DNA of 64,000 nucleotides from Saccharopolyspora kobensis. Its GTDB lineage: Bacteria; Actinomycetota; Actinomycetes; Mycobacteriales; Pseudonocardiaceae. Below are positions 11,128-18,265 of this stretch, in pieces. Under the pieces are notes generated by a model that worked only from the letters and a program-made list of their open reading frames with translations, was not told the DNA's origin and did not search any database. How positions within the stretch are numbered: the stretch's first letter is position 1; the number at the start of each line of letters is the position of its first letter. Location: NCBI RefSeq assembly GCF_900108315.1, contig NZ_FNVB01000006.1:392180-456179 (forward strand). Direction: 5' to 3'. Position numbers and translations under genes: made by a program.

Positions 11128-11538
11128 GTGGACGTGCCGAACGGATCGCAGCAGTGGGCGACCCCGGCGGGGTTGGTCGCCACCGGTTGGGTGCTCACCG
11201 CAGCAGCCGCCGCCTGGTGGTTCGCCGCCGAATCCGCGGTGGACCGGACGTTCGTCGGAGTCCTCGTGCTCGCCCTGGCCGTCGCCTCGGCGCACGCCAC
11301 CATCTGCCGCCCGAGGCTGAGCGCCGACCGCGAGGGCGTGACCGTGCGCGGGCTGGGCGGCCGACGGCGCTGGCCCTGGTCAGCGGTGACGGTCCAGGTC
11401 CGCAGCCACCGCCGCTTCGGCCGCGAGGTGCAGTCCCTGGAGCTCGACTCGGACGCCGTCCTGGTCATCCTGACCCGGCTCGACCTCGGCACGGACCCGC
11501 AGGACGTCGCCGAAGCCCTCCGCGACTGGCAGCGCTGA
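11128..11538 (+). CDS. PH-domain membrane protein (Rv0010c-like)
   Basis: 136 aa. Two N-terminal TM helices (about 14-31 and 40-58) followed by a bacterial PH-like domain beginning CRPRLSADREGVTVRGLGGRRRWPWSAV and ending RDWQR. Position next to crgA and ppiA matches the mycobacterial Rv0010c locus. Function unknown. GTG start lies directly after a run of DnaA boxes. Converges on the rhomboid gene with a two-base gap. Confidence 0.85.
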   Translation: MDVPNGSQQWATPAGLVATGWVLTAAAAAWWFAAESAVDRTFVGVLVLALAVASAHATICRPRLSADREGVTVRGLGGRRRWPWSAVTVQVRSHRRFGREVQSLELDSDAVLVILTRLDLGTDPQDVAEALRDWQR

Positions 11539-11540
11539 GC

Positions 11541-12470
11541 TCAGGAACCGAGCACGCCGCAGCGGGTCTGCGCGCCGGAGCCGAAGCACACCACGTTGCC
11601 GAACTGCAGGTCGCGCGTGATCACCACGGCCAGCAGCACCAGCAGCAGCGCGCCCAGCGCACCGGCTTGGATCAGCACCTGCCGGTTGCGGGGCGCGTAG
11701 ACCAGCGCGCCGGTCGCGAGCACGCCCAGCACCAGACCGCCGATGTGCCCGAGCAGCGAGATCCCGGGGATCACCACGCTGGCGACGATGTTCAGCGCGA
11801 TGACCACCAGCACCGGCCGCAGGCTCACCTTCAGCCGCAGCGCGGCGATGGCGATACCGCCCATCAGGCCGTAGACGGCGCCGGACGCACCGGCCACCGG
11901 GGTCACCTCGTCGCCGAACAGGAACACCGCGGCGCTGCCGCCGAGCAGCGACAGCAGGTACACCGCGATGAACCGCAGCCTGCCGAGCAGCAGTTCCAGG
12001 TCACGCCCGATCACCCACAGGGCGATCATGTTCATCGCCAGGTGCAGCAACCCGATGTGCAGGAAGCCGGCGGTGAGCAGCCGCCACCACTGGCCGCCCG
12101 CGACCAGGATCGGCCACAGCGCGAACTCGTCGAACAGCGGCGCCGTGAAGTTCGCACCGATGCTGCCCGCCTGCACCGCGGTGAGCGCGAAGATCACCAC
12201 GTTCACGGCGATCAGCACCGGCACCAGGATCGGCTTCGCGGGCAGCCGAGCACCGGCGACCGTCACCGGCTGCCGCATGCCGCGCTGCCCCTGCGCGACG
12301 CAGTCGACGCAGTGCTGGCCGACGGAGGCGTCGCGCAGGCATTCCGGGCACGCCGGGCGCTCGCACCGCGTGCAGCGCAGGCCGGTCGGGCGGTCGGGGT
12401 GCCGAACGCAGGTCGGCAGCTGCGGCGGCGCCCCGTCCGCCCCCGGCTGGGATCCGGGCGGAACAGTCAC
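11541..12470 (-). CDS. Rhomboid-family intramembrane serine protease with N-terminal zinc-finger-like region
   Basis: 309 aa. Residues 21-60 hold an eight-Cys/His cluster (CVRHPDR...CTRCERPACPECL...CVDC) like a B-box zinc ribbon. Six or seven TM helices follow. Catalytic Ser196 in GASG and His242 in LGHIGG; oxyanion-side HxxxN in HLAMN. The ending NVVCFGSGAQTRC is extracytoplasmic. GTG start. Downstream of ppiA on the same strand with a 35-base gap, so probably one transcript. Substrates unknown. Confidence 0.88.
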   Translation of the reverse strand: MTVPPGSQPGADGAPPQLPTCVRHPDRPTGLRCTRCERPACPECLRDASVGQHCVDCVAQGQRGMRQPVTVAGARLPAKPILVPVLIAVNVVIFALTAVQAGSIGANFTAPLFDEFALWPILVAGGQWWRLLTAGFLHIGLLHLAMNMIALWVIGRDLELLLGRLRFIAVYLLSLLGGSAAVFLFGDEVTPVAGASGAVYGLMGGIAIAALRLKVSLRPVLVVIALNIVASVVIPGISLLGHIGGLVLGVLATGALVYAPRNRQVLIQAGALGALLLVLLAVVITRDLQFGNVVCFGSGAQTRCGVLGS

Positions 12471-12505
12471 GTGTCAGGACCTGCTCTTTGCTCGGTGGGC
12501 GGATC

Positions 12506-13054
12506 TCAACCGCGCTCGATCGAGACCCTCTCGATGACGATGTCGGTGACCGGGCGGTCAGCCGCACCGGTGGCGGTGTGCCCGATCGCGTCGACCACGT
12601 CGCGGGACGCCTGGTCGGCGACCTCGCCGAAGATGGTGTGCTTGTAGTTCAACCAGCTGGTCGCGGCGACCGTGATGAAGAACTGCGAGCCGTTGGTGTT
12701 CGGCCCGGCGTTGGCCATGGCCAGCAGGTACGGCCGGTCGAACTGCAGCGTCGGGTGGAACTCGTCGCCGAACTGGTAGCCCGGGCCACCGCGGCCGGTT
12801 CCGGTCGGGTCACCGGTCTGGAGCATGAATCCGTCGATGACGCGGTGGAAGATCACCCCGTCGTAGAACGGACCGGACTTCTCGCCCTTCGCGTTGGGGG
12901 CCGCGTAGTCCTTGGTGCCTTCGGCGAGACCCACGAAATTACTCACGGTCTTGGGCGCCTGGTCGGGGAAGAGGTTGAGCCGGATGTCCCCCTGCGAGGT
13001 GTGCAGGGTGGCGGTCACCTTCGTCCCAACGAGCGATCCGTTGTCTTCAGCCAC
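12506..13054 (-). CDS. ppiA: Cyclophilin-type peptidyl-prolyl cis-trans isomerase
   Basis: 182 aa cytoplasmic prolyl isomerase. Conserved catalytic stretch FYDGVIFHRVIDGFMLQTGD and GSQFFIT, FGEV present. No signal peptide. GTG at 13054 chosen because it gives the usual cyclophilin length; the longer frame upstream runs through the divergent gene. Locus matches mycobacterial Rv0009. Confidence 0.94.
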   Translation of the reverse strand: MAEDNGSLVGTKVTATLHTSQGDIRLNLFPDQAPKTVSNFVGLAEGTKDYAAPNAKGEKSGPFYDGVIFHRVIDGFMLQTGDPTGTGRGGPGYQFGDEFHPTLQFDRPYLLAMANAGPNTNGSQFFITVAATSWLNYKHTIFGEVADQASRDVVDAIGHTATGAADRPVTDIVIERVSIERG

Positions 13055-13159
13055 CCGACCATCCTGCCATCGAACAGGCCGATCGCGGTTTCTGGGTGCA
13101 GTATGGGCCCCGATGCGGCCAGTAGTCGACCGGCGGACGCCGGGCCCAGGAGGCACACG

Positions 13160-13723
13160 ATGGATGAGGTGAAGGCGATGGCCCGAGCTGGCGAGAGCGT
13201 GGGCAAGGCGGTGGGAACCGGCATCAAAACCGCACGTCGCAACGCGAAACGCGCGGGCGAGGTCGGTGTCGCGCTGTCCAGGCACGCCGCCGCGCTGGCC
13301 GAGCAGGAACTCGCCAGCCGCGGCATCTCGACCGAGGACCTGCAGGAGAAGCTCGCGCAGCGCGCCACCGGCATGTCCCGCGAGGAACTCGTCAAGCAGA
13401 GCCGCAGGGCGCGCAAGCGGTGGGAGAAGAAGGCGGCTGCATCCCGCAAGCAGCTCGCCAAGAACACCGCGGTGGCCCGCAAGGAGCTGGCCGAGCGGAT
13501 CAGCCCGCACGAGCCGAAGCGCCGCAAGTGGCCGTGGGTGCTGCTGGTGCTGGCCGGGTTGGCGGCGGCGGCCGCGGTGGCGTTCTCCCGCCGTCCGGAG
13601 GAACTGCCGGTCGCCTCGGCGGACAACGACTTCACCAAGCGCGACACGCCCGCCCGCCACCGCGCGGAGGTGCCCGCCCAGACCGACGGCCAGCACCGGC
13701 CCACATCGGAGCGGTCCCACTGA
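13160..13723 (+). CDS. Hypothetical membrane-anchored Lys/Arg-rich protein
   Basis: 187 aa, not recognised as a named family. Residues 1-115 are strongly charged and helical (many Ala/Lys/Arg/Glu, coiled-coil likely: EQELASRGISTEDLQEKLAQ). One TM helix about 121-138, then a hydrophilic tail predicted outside. Divergent from ppiA with a 105-base gap. Followed by a strong terminator. Could be an envelope or nucleoid-linked structural protein, but nothing in the sequence proves it. Confidence 0.8.
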   Translation: MDEVKAMARAGESVGKAVGTGIKTARRNAKRAGEVGVALSRHAAALAEQELASRGISTEDLQEKLAQRATGMSREELVKQSRRARKRWEKKAAASRKQLAKNTAVARKELAERISPHEPKRRKWPWVLLVLAGLAAAAAVAFSRRPEELPVASADNDFTKRDTPARHRAEVPAQTDGQHRPTSERSH

Positions 13724-13727
13724 CGTG

Positions 13728-13772
13728 AAGGGCACTTCCGGGCGAACCTGTTGCCCGGAAGTGCCCTTTTCT
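13728..13772 (+). terminator. Rho-independent terminator
   Basis: Arms AAGGGCACTTCCGGGC and GCCCGGAAGTGCCCTT (16 bp, perfect) with a short loop and a TTTTC tail, four bases after the stop of the membrane-protein gene. Confidence 0.9.
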
Positions 13773-13823
13773 ATGCCCTAGATCACAGGGTGGTGTATCG
13801 GTTCGCGGCGCGAGGATGCTGGC

Positions 13824-14318
13824 ATGGCTGAACTGATCAGTTACGACCTGCACGCCACCGCGGAAGTGGCCGCCCCGGCCGACGCCGTCTACCGAATCGC
13901 CGCCGACATCACCCGGATGGGCGAGTGGAGCCCCGAGTGCACCGGCGGCCGGTGGAAGTCCGGTGAGCCCGGCGCCGTCGGCGCCCGCTTCGAGGGGGAC
14001 AACCAGGCCCGGGGCGACACCTGGACCACCGAGTGCGAGGTGATCGCCGCCGAACCGGGTCGCCGGTTCGCCTGGGAGGTGCTCACCGCCCCGGCGCTCA
14101 CGGACAACATGGTGTGGTCCTTCGAGATCGAGCCGACCGCGGACGGCTGCGCGCTGACCCAGCGCTTCCGGATGAAGACCGCGCCGGACCGCCTGCTGAA
14201 GATCCGGGACAGCCTCCCGCCGGAACGCGCCGCGACCTTCCCGGAGTTCCGCCGCGAACTCCTCCAGAAGGGCATGCAGCAGACGGTGGACCAGATCAAG
14301 GCCGCCGCCGAGGGCTGA
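13824..14318 (+). CDS. SRPBCC (START/Bet v1-like) family protein
   Basis: 164 aa, cytoplasmic, polyketide-cyclase/dehydrase type SRPBCC fold, usually a hydrophobic-ligand pocket. Starts ISYDLHATAEVAAPADAVYRIAADITRMGEWSPE, the typical first strand and helix with the W-SPE motif. Ligand unknown. Own ATG start; a TGTCAAC operator pair lies just after its stop and belongs to the next operon. Confidence 0.85.
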   Translation: MAELISYDLHATAEVAAPADAVYRIAADITRMGEWSPECTGGRWKSGEPGAVGARFEGDNQARGDTWTTECEVIAAEPGRRFAWEVLTAPALTDNMVWSFEIEPTADGCALTQRFRMKTAPDRLLKIRDSLPPERAATFPEFRRELLQKGMQQTVDQIKAAAEG

Positions 14319-14320
14319 GC

Positions 14321-14366
14321 TGTCAACATCGGTTGACAACCTCCCGAGTGTCAACGTAGGTTGACG
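14321..14366 (+). promoter_or_regulatory. Tandem TGTCAAC operators overlapping a promoter
   Basis: Two dyads: TGTCAACATCGGTTGACA (14321-14338) and TGTCAACGTAGGTTGACG (14349-14366), starts 28 bases apart. A -35 TTGACA (14333-14338) and -10-like TAGGTT (14357-14362) with an 18-base spacer lie inside them, so bound regulator would block RNA polymerase. The predicted transcript start is at or near the ATG at 14369, giving a leaderless mRNA. Probable autoregulation by the HTH protein. Confidence 0.7.
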
Positions 14367-14368
14367 TC

Positions 14369-14578
14369 ATGGCAGGAGCTACGGAACTCGCCGCCGCCGC
14401 GAGCGATCGGGACCCCCGCGTGGGCCTGCGCGCCGTGGCGGCGCTGCGCAAGCTGCTCGAGCAGCTCGAATCGGTGCAGGTCCGCAACGCGCGCAACCAC
14501 GGGTGGTCGTGGCAGGAGGTCGCAGCGGAACTGGGCGTGTCCAGGCAGGCCGTGCACAAGAAACACGGGAGGTCATGA
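14369..14578 (+). CDS. Small helix-turn-helix protein
   Basis: 69 aa. The C-terminal half NHGWSWQEVAAELGVSRQAVHKKHG is a sigma-70-region-4-like or MarR-like helix-turn-helix; the N-terminal half is a Leu/Arg helix suitable for dimerisation. Its stop overlaps the next ATG (ATGA). The dyad operators at its promoter suggest it represses its own operon. No inducer-binding domain is present, so signal input must come from another protein, possibly the Clp-N partner. Confidence 0.85.
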   Translation: MAGATELAAAASDRDPRVGLRAVAALRKLLEQLESVQVRNARNHGWSWQEVAAELGVSRQAVHKKHGRS

Positions 14579-15129
14579 CCATGTTCGAGAGGTTCACCGC
14601 AGCCGCCCGCCAGGCGGTGGTCGGTGCGACGGAGCAGGCTCAGCAGCGCGTGCACCCGGAGATCACCGACGAGCACCTGCTGCTCGCGCTCGTGCGTATG
14701 CCGTCGACCCGCGCCGGCCAGTTGCTCGCCGAGCACGGCGTCGACGAGGACGGCGTGGTCGCGGCCTACGCGAAGGCGCGCAGGTTCGGCGGTCTGAGCG
14801 ATTCCGACACAGAAGTCCTGCTCGAGCTGGGCATCGACGTGCGCGAGGTCGTCGCCAACGTCGAACGCTCCCTCGGTCCCGACGCCATGGCCGAACCGAA
14901 ACGCCAGCGGCGGCGGCGCTTATTCAAAGCCCACAGACCGTTCAGCGCCACCGCCAAGTCCACGATCGAGGACGCGCTGCGCGAAGCGGTCGAACTGCGG
15001 CACCGGGAGATCGGCGACGAGCACATCCTGCTCGCGCTGCTCAGCCGCCGAGGTGTCGCGGCCGACTTCCTGGCCGGACACGACCTGACCCACCAGTCCG
15101 TTCGCCAGGCGCTCCGCAACGCGGCCTGA
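14575..15129 (+). CDS. Clp N-terminal (Clp_N) repeat-domain protein
   Basis: 184 aa with two Clp-N repeats: FERFTAAARQAVVGATEQAQ...ITDEHLLLALV (about 3-75) and FSATAKSTIEDALREAVELRHREIGDEHILLALL (about 118-180). No AAA+ ATPase domain. Such stand-alone Clp-N proteins resemble substrate-recognition modules of ClpC/ClpA. Coupled to the HTH gene by a four-base overlap, suggesting it modulates that regulator or links it to proteolysis; this is inference. Confidence 0.88.
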   Translation: MTMFERFTAAARQAVVGATEQAQQRVHPEITDEHLLLALVRMPSTRAGQLLAEHGVDEDGVVAAYAKARRFGGLSDSDTEVLLELGIDVREVVANVERSLGPDAMAEPKRQRRRRLFKAHRPFSATAKSTIEDALREAVELRHREIGDEHILLALLSRRGVAADFLAGHDLTHQSVRQALRNAA

Positions 15130-16374
15130 TCACTGCTCGGCGCGCTCGGCCGCGCGCTCCGGGGACTGCGCCACCCCGGGGCGCCGGACCAGCGCGGCAC
15201 CGACGGCGCCGAGCGCGCCGACCACGGCGAAGGCGTAGAAGCCCCACGGGTAGGCGATTCCGGCCGTGAGCATCGCGCCGCCGAGCAGCGGGCCGCAGAT
15301 CGCGCCGATGCGCCCGATCCCCGCCGACCAGCCGAGCCCGGTGGCCCGGTTCGCCGCCGGGTAGACGCGGCCGATGTAGGCGTACACCAGCACCTGCGAG
15401 CTGAACACGAAGCAGCCTGCGACCAGGACCGCGAGGTACACGCCGATCCCGGGCAGCTTGATGCTCAACGCCGCCAGGAAGACGGCCGAAGCGGCGAACC
15501 AGCCGATGGTGGCCGGCCGGGGCCCGACGCGGTCGGCCACCGCACCGGCGATCAGCAACCCGATCACCGCACCGATGTTCAGCGTCAGCAACAACCCCAG
15601 CGCCGCGTCGAGCGGGTACCCGGCGGACTTCATGATCTGCGGCAGCCAGGTGTTCAACCCGTAGACCAGCAGCAGCCCCATGAACGACGTGACCCAGAAG
15701 GCGATGGTGGCCCGGGCGAAGCCACCGCGGAACAGCGAAGCAACGGCCTCGGCACCGCCACCGGCACCGCGCTCGGCCTTGACCTGCTGGAACGACTCCG
15801 ACTCGGGCAGGTACCGGAGCATCAGCGGCACCAGGACCAGCGCCGGAGCAGCCCCGATGACGAACATCGCGCGCCAGCCCAGGTTCGGCAGCACGGCGAT
15901 CCCCAGCAGCGCCGTCAGCACGGCCCCGACGTGATACCCGGTCATGATCGTGGTGGTGGCGCTACCGCTCCGCCCAGCACGGGCGTGCTCGGTGACGAGA
16001 GCGATCGCGGTGGGCAGGCAACCGCCGAGCCCGAGCCCGGCGAGAAACCGCAGCAGCCCGAACGCGAAGACCGAAGGCGCAACCGCGCACAACGCGGTGA
16101 ACAGCGAGAAGCTGATCACCGCGAAGATCAGCGCCTTCCGTCGCCCGATGACATCGGTGATGGTCCCGATGGCCAACGCACCAATGGTCATCCCGACCAG
16201 ACCGGCGGTCGACACGAGGGAAGCGCTCGCCGCGGTCAACCCCCACTGCTGCACCTCGAGCAGCACCGGAAGCACGCTCCCGAGCACGACGAGGTCGAAC
16301 CCGTCCAACAGCACGGCGGTCCAGCAAAGCGGCAGAACCCAACCGCTCCGCCCAACAGAACCCACCCCGGCCAT
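15130..16374 (-). CDS. MFS transporter, aromatic acid:H+ symporter type
   Basis: 414 aa, twelve TM helices. The first helix has the DGFDLVVLGSVLP motif (acidic residues in TM1) typical of the PcaK/BenK/VanK family, and the loop 2-3 motif GTITDVIGRRKAL is present. Predicted to import aromatic or other organic acids. ATG at 16374 follows a purine-rich CAGGGAGGTCGAG; an upstream GTG frame lacks support. No catabolic genes are nearby, so the substrate is unknown. Converges on the Clp-N gene with no gap. Confidence 0.88.
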   Translation of the reverse strand: MAGVGSVGRSGWVLPLCWTAVLLDGFDLVVLGSVLPVLLEVQQWGLTAASASLVSTAGLVGMTIGALAIGTITDVIGRRKALIFAVISFSLFTALCAVAPSVFAFGLLRFLAGLGLGGCLPTAIALVTEHARAGRSGSATTTIMTGYHVGAVLTALLGIAVLPNLGWRAMFVIGAAPALVLVPLMLRYLPESESFQQVKAERGAGGGAEAVASLFRGGFARATIAFWVTSFMGLLLVYGLNTWLPQIMKSAGYPLDAALGLLLTLNIGAVIGLLIAGAVADRVGPRPATIGWFAASAVFLAALSIKLPGIGVYLAVLVAGCFVFSSQVLVYAYIGRVYPAANRATGLGWSAGIGRIGAICGPLLGGAMLTAGIAYPWGFYAFAVVGALGAVGAALVRRPGVAQSPERAAERAEQ

Positions 16375-16857
16375 GCCTCGACCTCCCTGCCCCGCTGCAG
16401 AAAACCCAGTGCACGGATGCTGCCCCGCTACGACCACCACCCGAGCAAGAACCTTCCACCCAGTAAAAGCCCCGAACGTGCTACCCCCACGACGAACGAC
16501 ACCGCCGCACCACCAGCGGTGACACCCAGATGCGCTTGACGAGGAGAAGCGCCGGAACGCGCGGGGTTCAAGGCGGCGGGTGGTCGCGTTCCGGGTGCAG
16601 CGATTTCAATTGAAATCGGCGACGTCCTCGACGGAGCCTGCGGCACCGAGGCAAGCCGATTTCAACCGAAATCGCAGAGGTCCGGCACTCCGTGACGGCC
16701 ACAGGGACCCCGCCACACCACGAACGCATCGGAGCGAGGCGCTGCTGGACGAGCAGGCCGGGAACGCCACTCCACGCAAGGAGCCCACGAGAAGCAACCA
16801 CCGCACCGTGGGGGGCATGGGGTTCGAGCCCCAAAACAATGACGTAGAGATAAAGCG
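16375..16857. other. Non-coding region between MFS gene and tRNA-Ala
   Basis: About 480 bases. No convincing ORF. Contains the diverged palindrome pair at 16601-16674 and otherwise GC-rich sequence without recognised motifs. Confidence 0.6.
16601..16674. repeat. Palindromic repeat, diverged pair
   Basis: CGATTTCAATTGAAATCG (16601-16618, perfect 18-bp palindrome) and CGATTTCAACCGAAATCG (16657-16674, 7-bp arms). Centres 56 bases apart instead of the 24 seen at the other copies. Same motif family as those at 36.9, 40.6, 56.2, 63.8 and 63.9 kb. Confidence 0.8.
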
Positions 16858-16886
16858 AAAAAGCCCCCGCACCAGCAGGGGCTTTG
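16858..16886 (-). terminator. Terminator of the tRNA-Ala transcript
   Basis: On the minus strand AAAGCCCCTGC, short loop, GCGGGGGCTTTTT: 9-10 bp stem followed by a T run, 25 bases after the tRNA 3' end. Confidence 0.9.
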
Positions 16887-16910
16887 AGCACACTTCACGG
16901 AATCTCTACG

Positions 16911-16983
16911 TGGAGACGAGGGGAATCGAACCCCTAACCCCCGCCTTGCAAAGGCGGTGCTCTGCCAATTGAGCTACGTCCCC
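16911..16983 (-). tRNA. tRNA-Ala (anticodon TGC)
   Basis: 73 bases; starts GGGGACGTAGCTCAATTGG, anticodon loop CTTTGCAAG with TGC, T-loop GGTTCGATTCC, acceptor 3' strand CGTCTCC then A. CCA is not encoded. Acceptor stem pairs with one G-T. In the minus-strand order DUF3566 gene, tRNA-Ile, DLW-39 gene, tRNA-Ala. Confidence 0.97.
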
Positions 16984-17075
16984 TGACCGTCGCCGCGCGT
17001 TGATCGGCGGTGGCGACGAGAACAGCCCGGCGCGGCGAAACCGGACCGGGCTGGTTCAGGTGTCTCGCCGGGCGA

Positions 17076-17192
17076 TCAGGCCTCGGCGGTGGCCTCGCGC
17101 CAGAGGTCGGCCTCGGCCTTGGCGGCGCGGTTGCGCCGGACCACGAACAGCACGACTCCAGCAACTGCGGCGAGTGCGAGCAGCTTCTTCAC
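17076..17192 (-). CDS. DLW-39 family small protein
   Basis: 38 aa: MKKLLALAAVAGVVLFVVRR (single TM helix or signal anchor), then a short tail ending ADLWREATAEA that carries the DLW motif naming the family. GTG start at 17192 follows GGAGGCGACCGGAA. Lies between tRNA-Ile and tRNA-Ala on the same strand, a conserved actinobacterial placement. Function unknown. Confidence 0.85.
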   Translation of the reverse strand: MKKLLALAAVAGVVLFVVRRNRAAKAEADLWREATAEA

Positions 17193-17254
17193 TTCCGGTC
17201 GCCTCCTTGCACGCGGCGCGCGGCCCGTGACGTTCGGGTTCTAAGGGTTTCCAG

Positions 17255-17328
17255 TGGGCCTAGAAGGACTTGAACCTTCGACCTCTTCGTTATCAGCGAA
17301 GCGCTCTAACCGCCTGAGCTATAGGCCC
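17255..17328 (-). tRNA. tRNA-Ile (anticodon GAT)
   Basis: 74 bases; starts GGGCCTATAGCTCAGGCGG, anticodon arm CTTCGCTGATAACGAAG with GAT, T-loop GGTTCAAGTCC, 3' strand TAGGCCC plus A. No encoded CCA. Confidence 0.97.
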
Positions 17329-17443
17329 TTGTTGTGATTCAAAGACTACAGGACGCCTTCCGGCCCTTCGAACGGGGGGTCGTGTTGCGCCGCGGCGGCG
17401 TGGCGATTCCGGCCCGGCGGACCGGAATCGCCACGTCAGCGGC

Positions 17444-18214
17444 TTACTCCCGCTCGGACAGGGTGATCTCGACGCCGCCGGCGAAGTCGGCCGCCACGTT
17501 GTAGATGAACGCGGCCACCGTCGCCAGCGCGGTCACCAGCACGATGTTGATCGCGCCGATGATCGAGGCAACGCCGAACACCCGGGCGGCGCTGATCAGC
17601 GGCTCCGCCGCCGCGTCGTCCGGCTGGGTCAGCTCGCTGAAGGTGCCGTTGAGCTGATCCCACACGCCCATGCCGTCGAGCACGCCGTAGAGCACCGCGA
17701 CCGCGATCATCCAGACGAAGAACAGCGCCACGCTGAGCACCAGCGCGAGCTTCAGCACCGACCACGGGTCGACCCGCTTGACCTGCAGGCTGGCCCGGCG
17801 CGGTCCGCGGCTGGGGCGGCGCGCCGACGGCGTCGACGCGCGCGGCCCCGCGGCACCGGTCCCGGCCCCGGTGAACGAGACCTGGGTCCGGGCCGACGAC
17901 GGCACCTTGGTGCGCACCGTCTCCTGGTCCACGGACTGCTTCGGGATGGTCTGCGTGTCGTCGACGTCCGGCACCTCGGCGACCACCGGGGTGGCCTCGG
18001 GGGCCTCCCCGCCGGTCGCCGCCGACGCGCGCTGCCACGGCGGCGGCGTCTCCGTGCCGTTCAGCTCCTCACCGCTGGGGCTGTCGGCCTCAGCGGCCAC
18101 CGGGGCGGTCTCGGTCTCCGCCTCGACGGTGCTGTCGACTGTCTGCGTGCTGGCCGAAGCCTGGTCCGCGTCCTTGTGCGGGCCCGAGGACTCCGGCTTC
18201 TCGGAAGGTGTCAC
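17444..18214 (-). CDS. DUF3566 membrane protein (Rv0007-like)
   Basis: 256 aa. Long disordered acidic/Thr/Pro-rich N-terminus (1-150), then a basic SLQVKRVDPWSVLKLALVLS junction and two TM helices (about 157-182 and 213-238) separated by a loop that starts YGVLDGMGVWDQLNGTF; ends FAGGVEITLSERE, the DUF3566 signature. Position directly downstream of gyrA and upstream of tRNA-Ile matches mycobacterial Rv0007. GTG start. Function unknown. Confidence 0.9.
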   Translation of the reverse strand: MTPSEKPESSGPHKDADQASASTQTVDSTVEAETETAPVAAEADSPSGEELNGTETPPPWQRASAATGGEAPEATPVVAEVPDVDDTQTIPKQSVDQETVRTKVPSSARTQVSFTGAGTGAAGPRASTPSARRPSRGPRRASLQVKRVDPWSVLKLALVLSVALFFVWMIAVAVLYGVLDGMGVWDQLNGTFSELTQPDDAAAEPLISAARVFGVASIIGAINIVLVTALATVAAFIYNVAADFAGGVEITLSERE

Positions 18215-18265
18215 GAGCGATCCTTCGGTGATCGTCGGCGGTGTGCGGCGTGGTCTCCCACAGTG

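Noticed and set aside
16580-16972. Frame of 130 codons over the palindrome and tRNA-Ala
   Set aside because: Crosses a tRNA and a terminator; the peptide reflects the repeat (FQLK, IS IEI) and not a protein.
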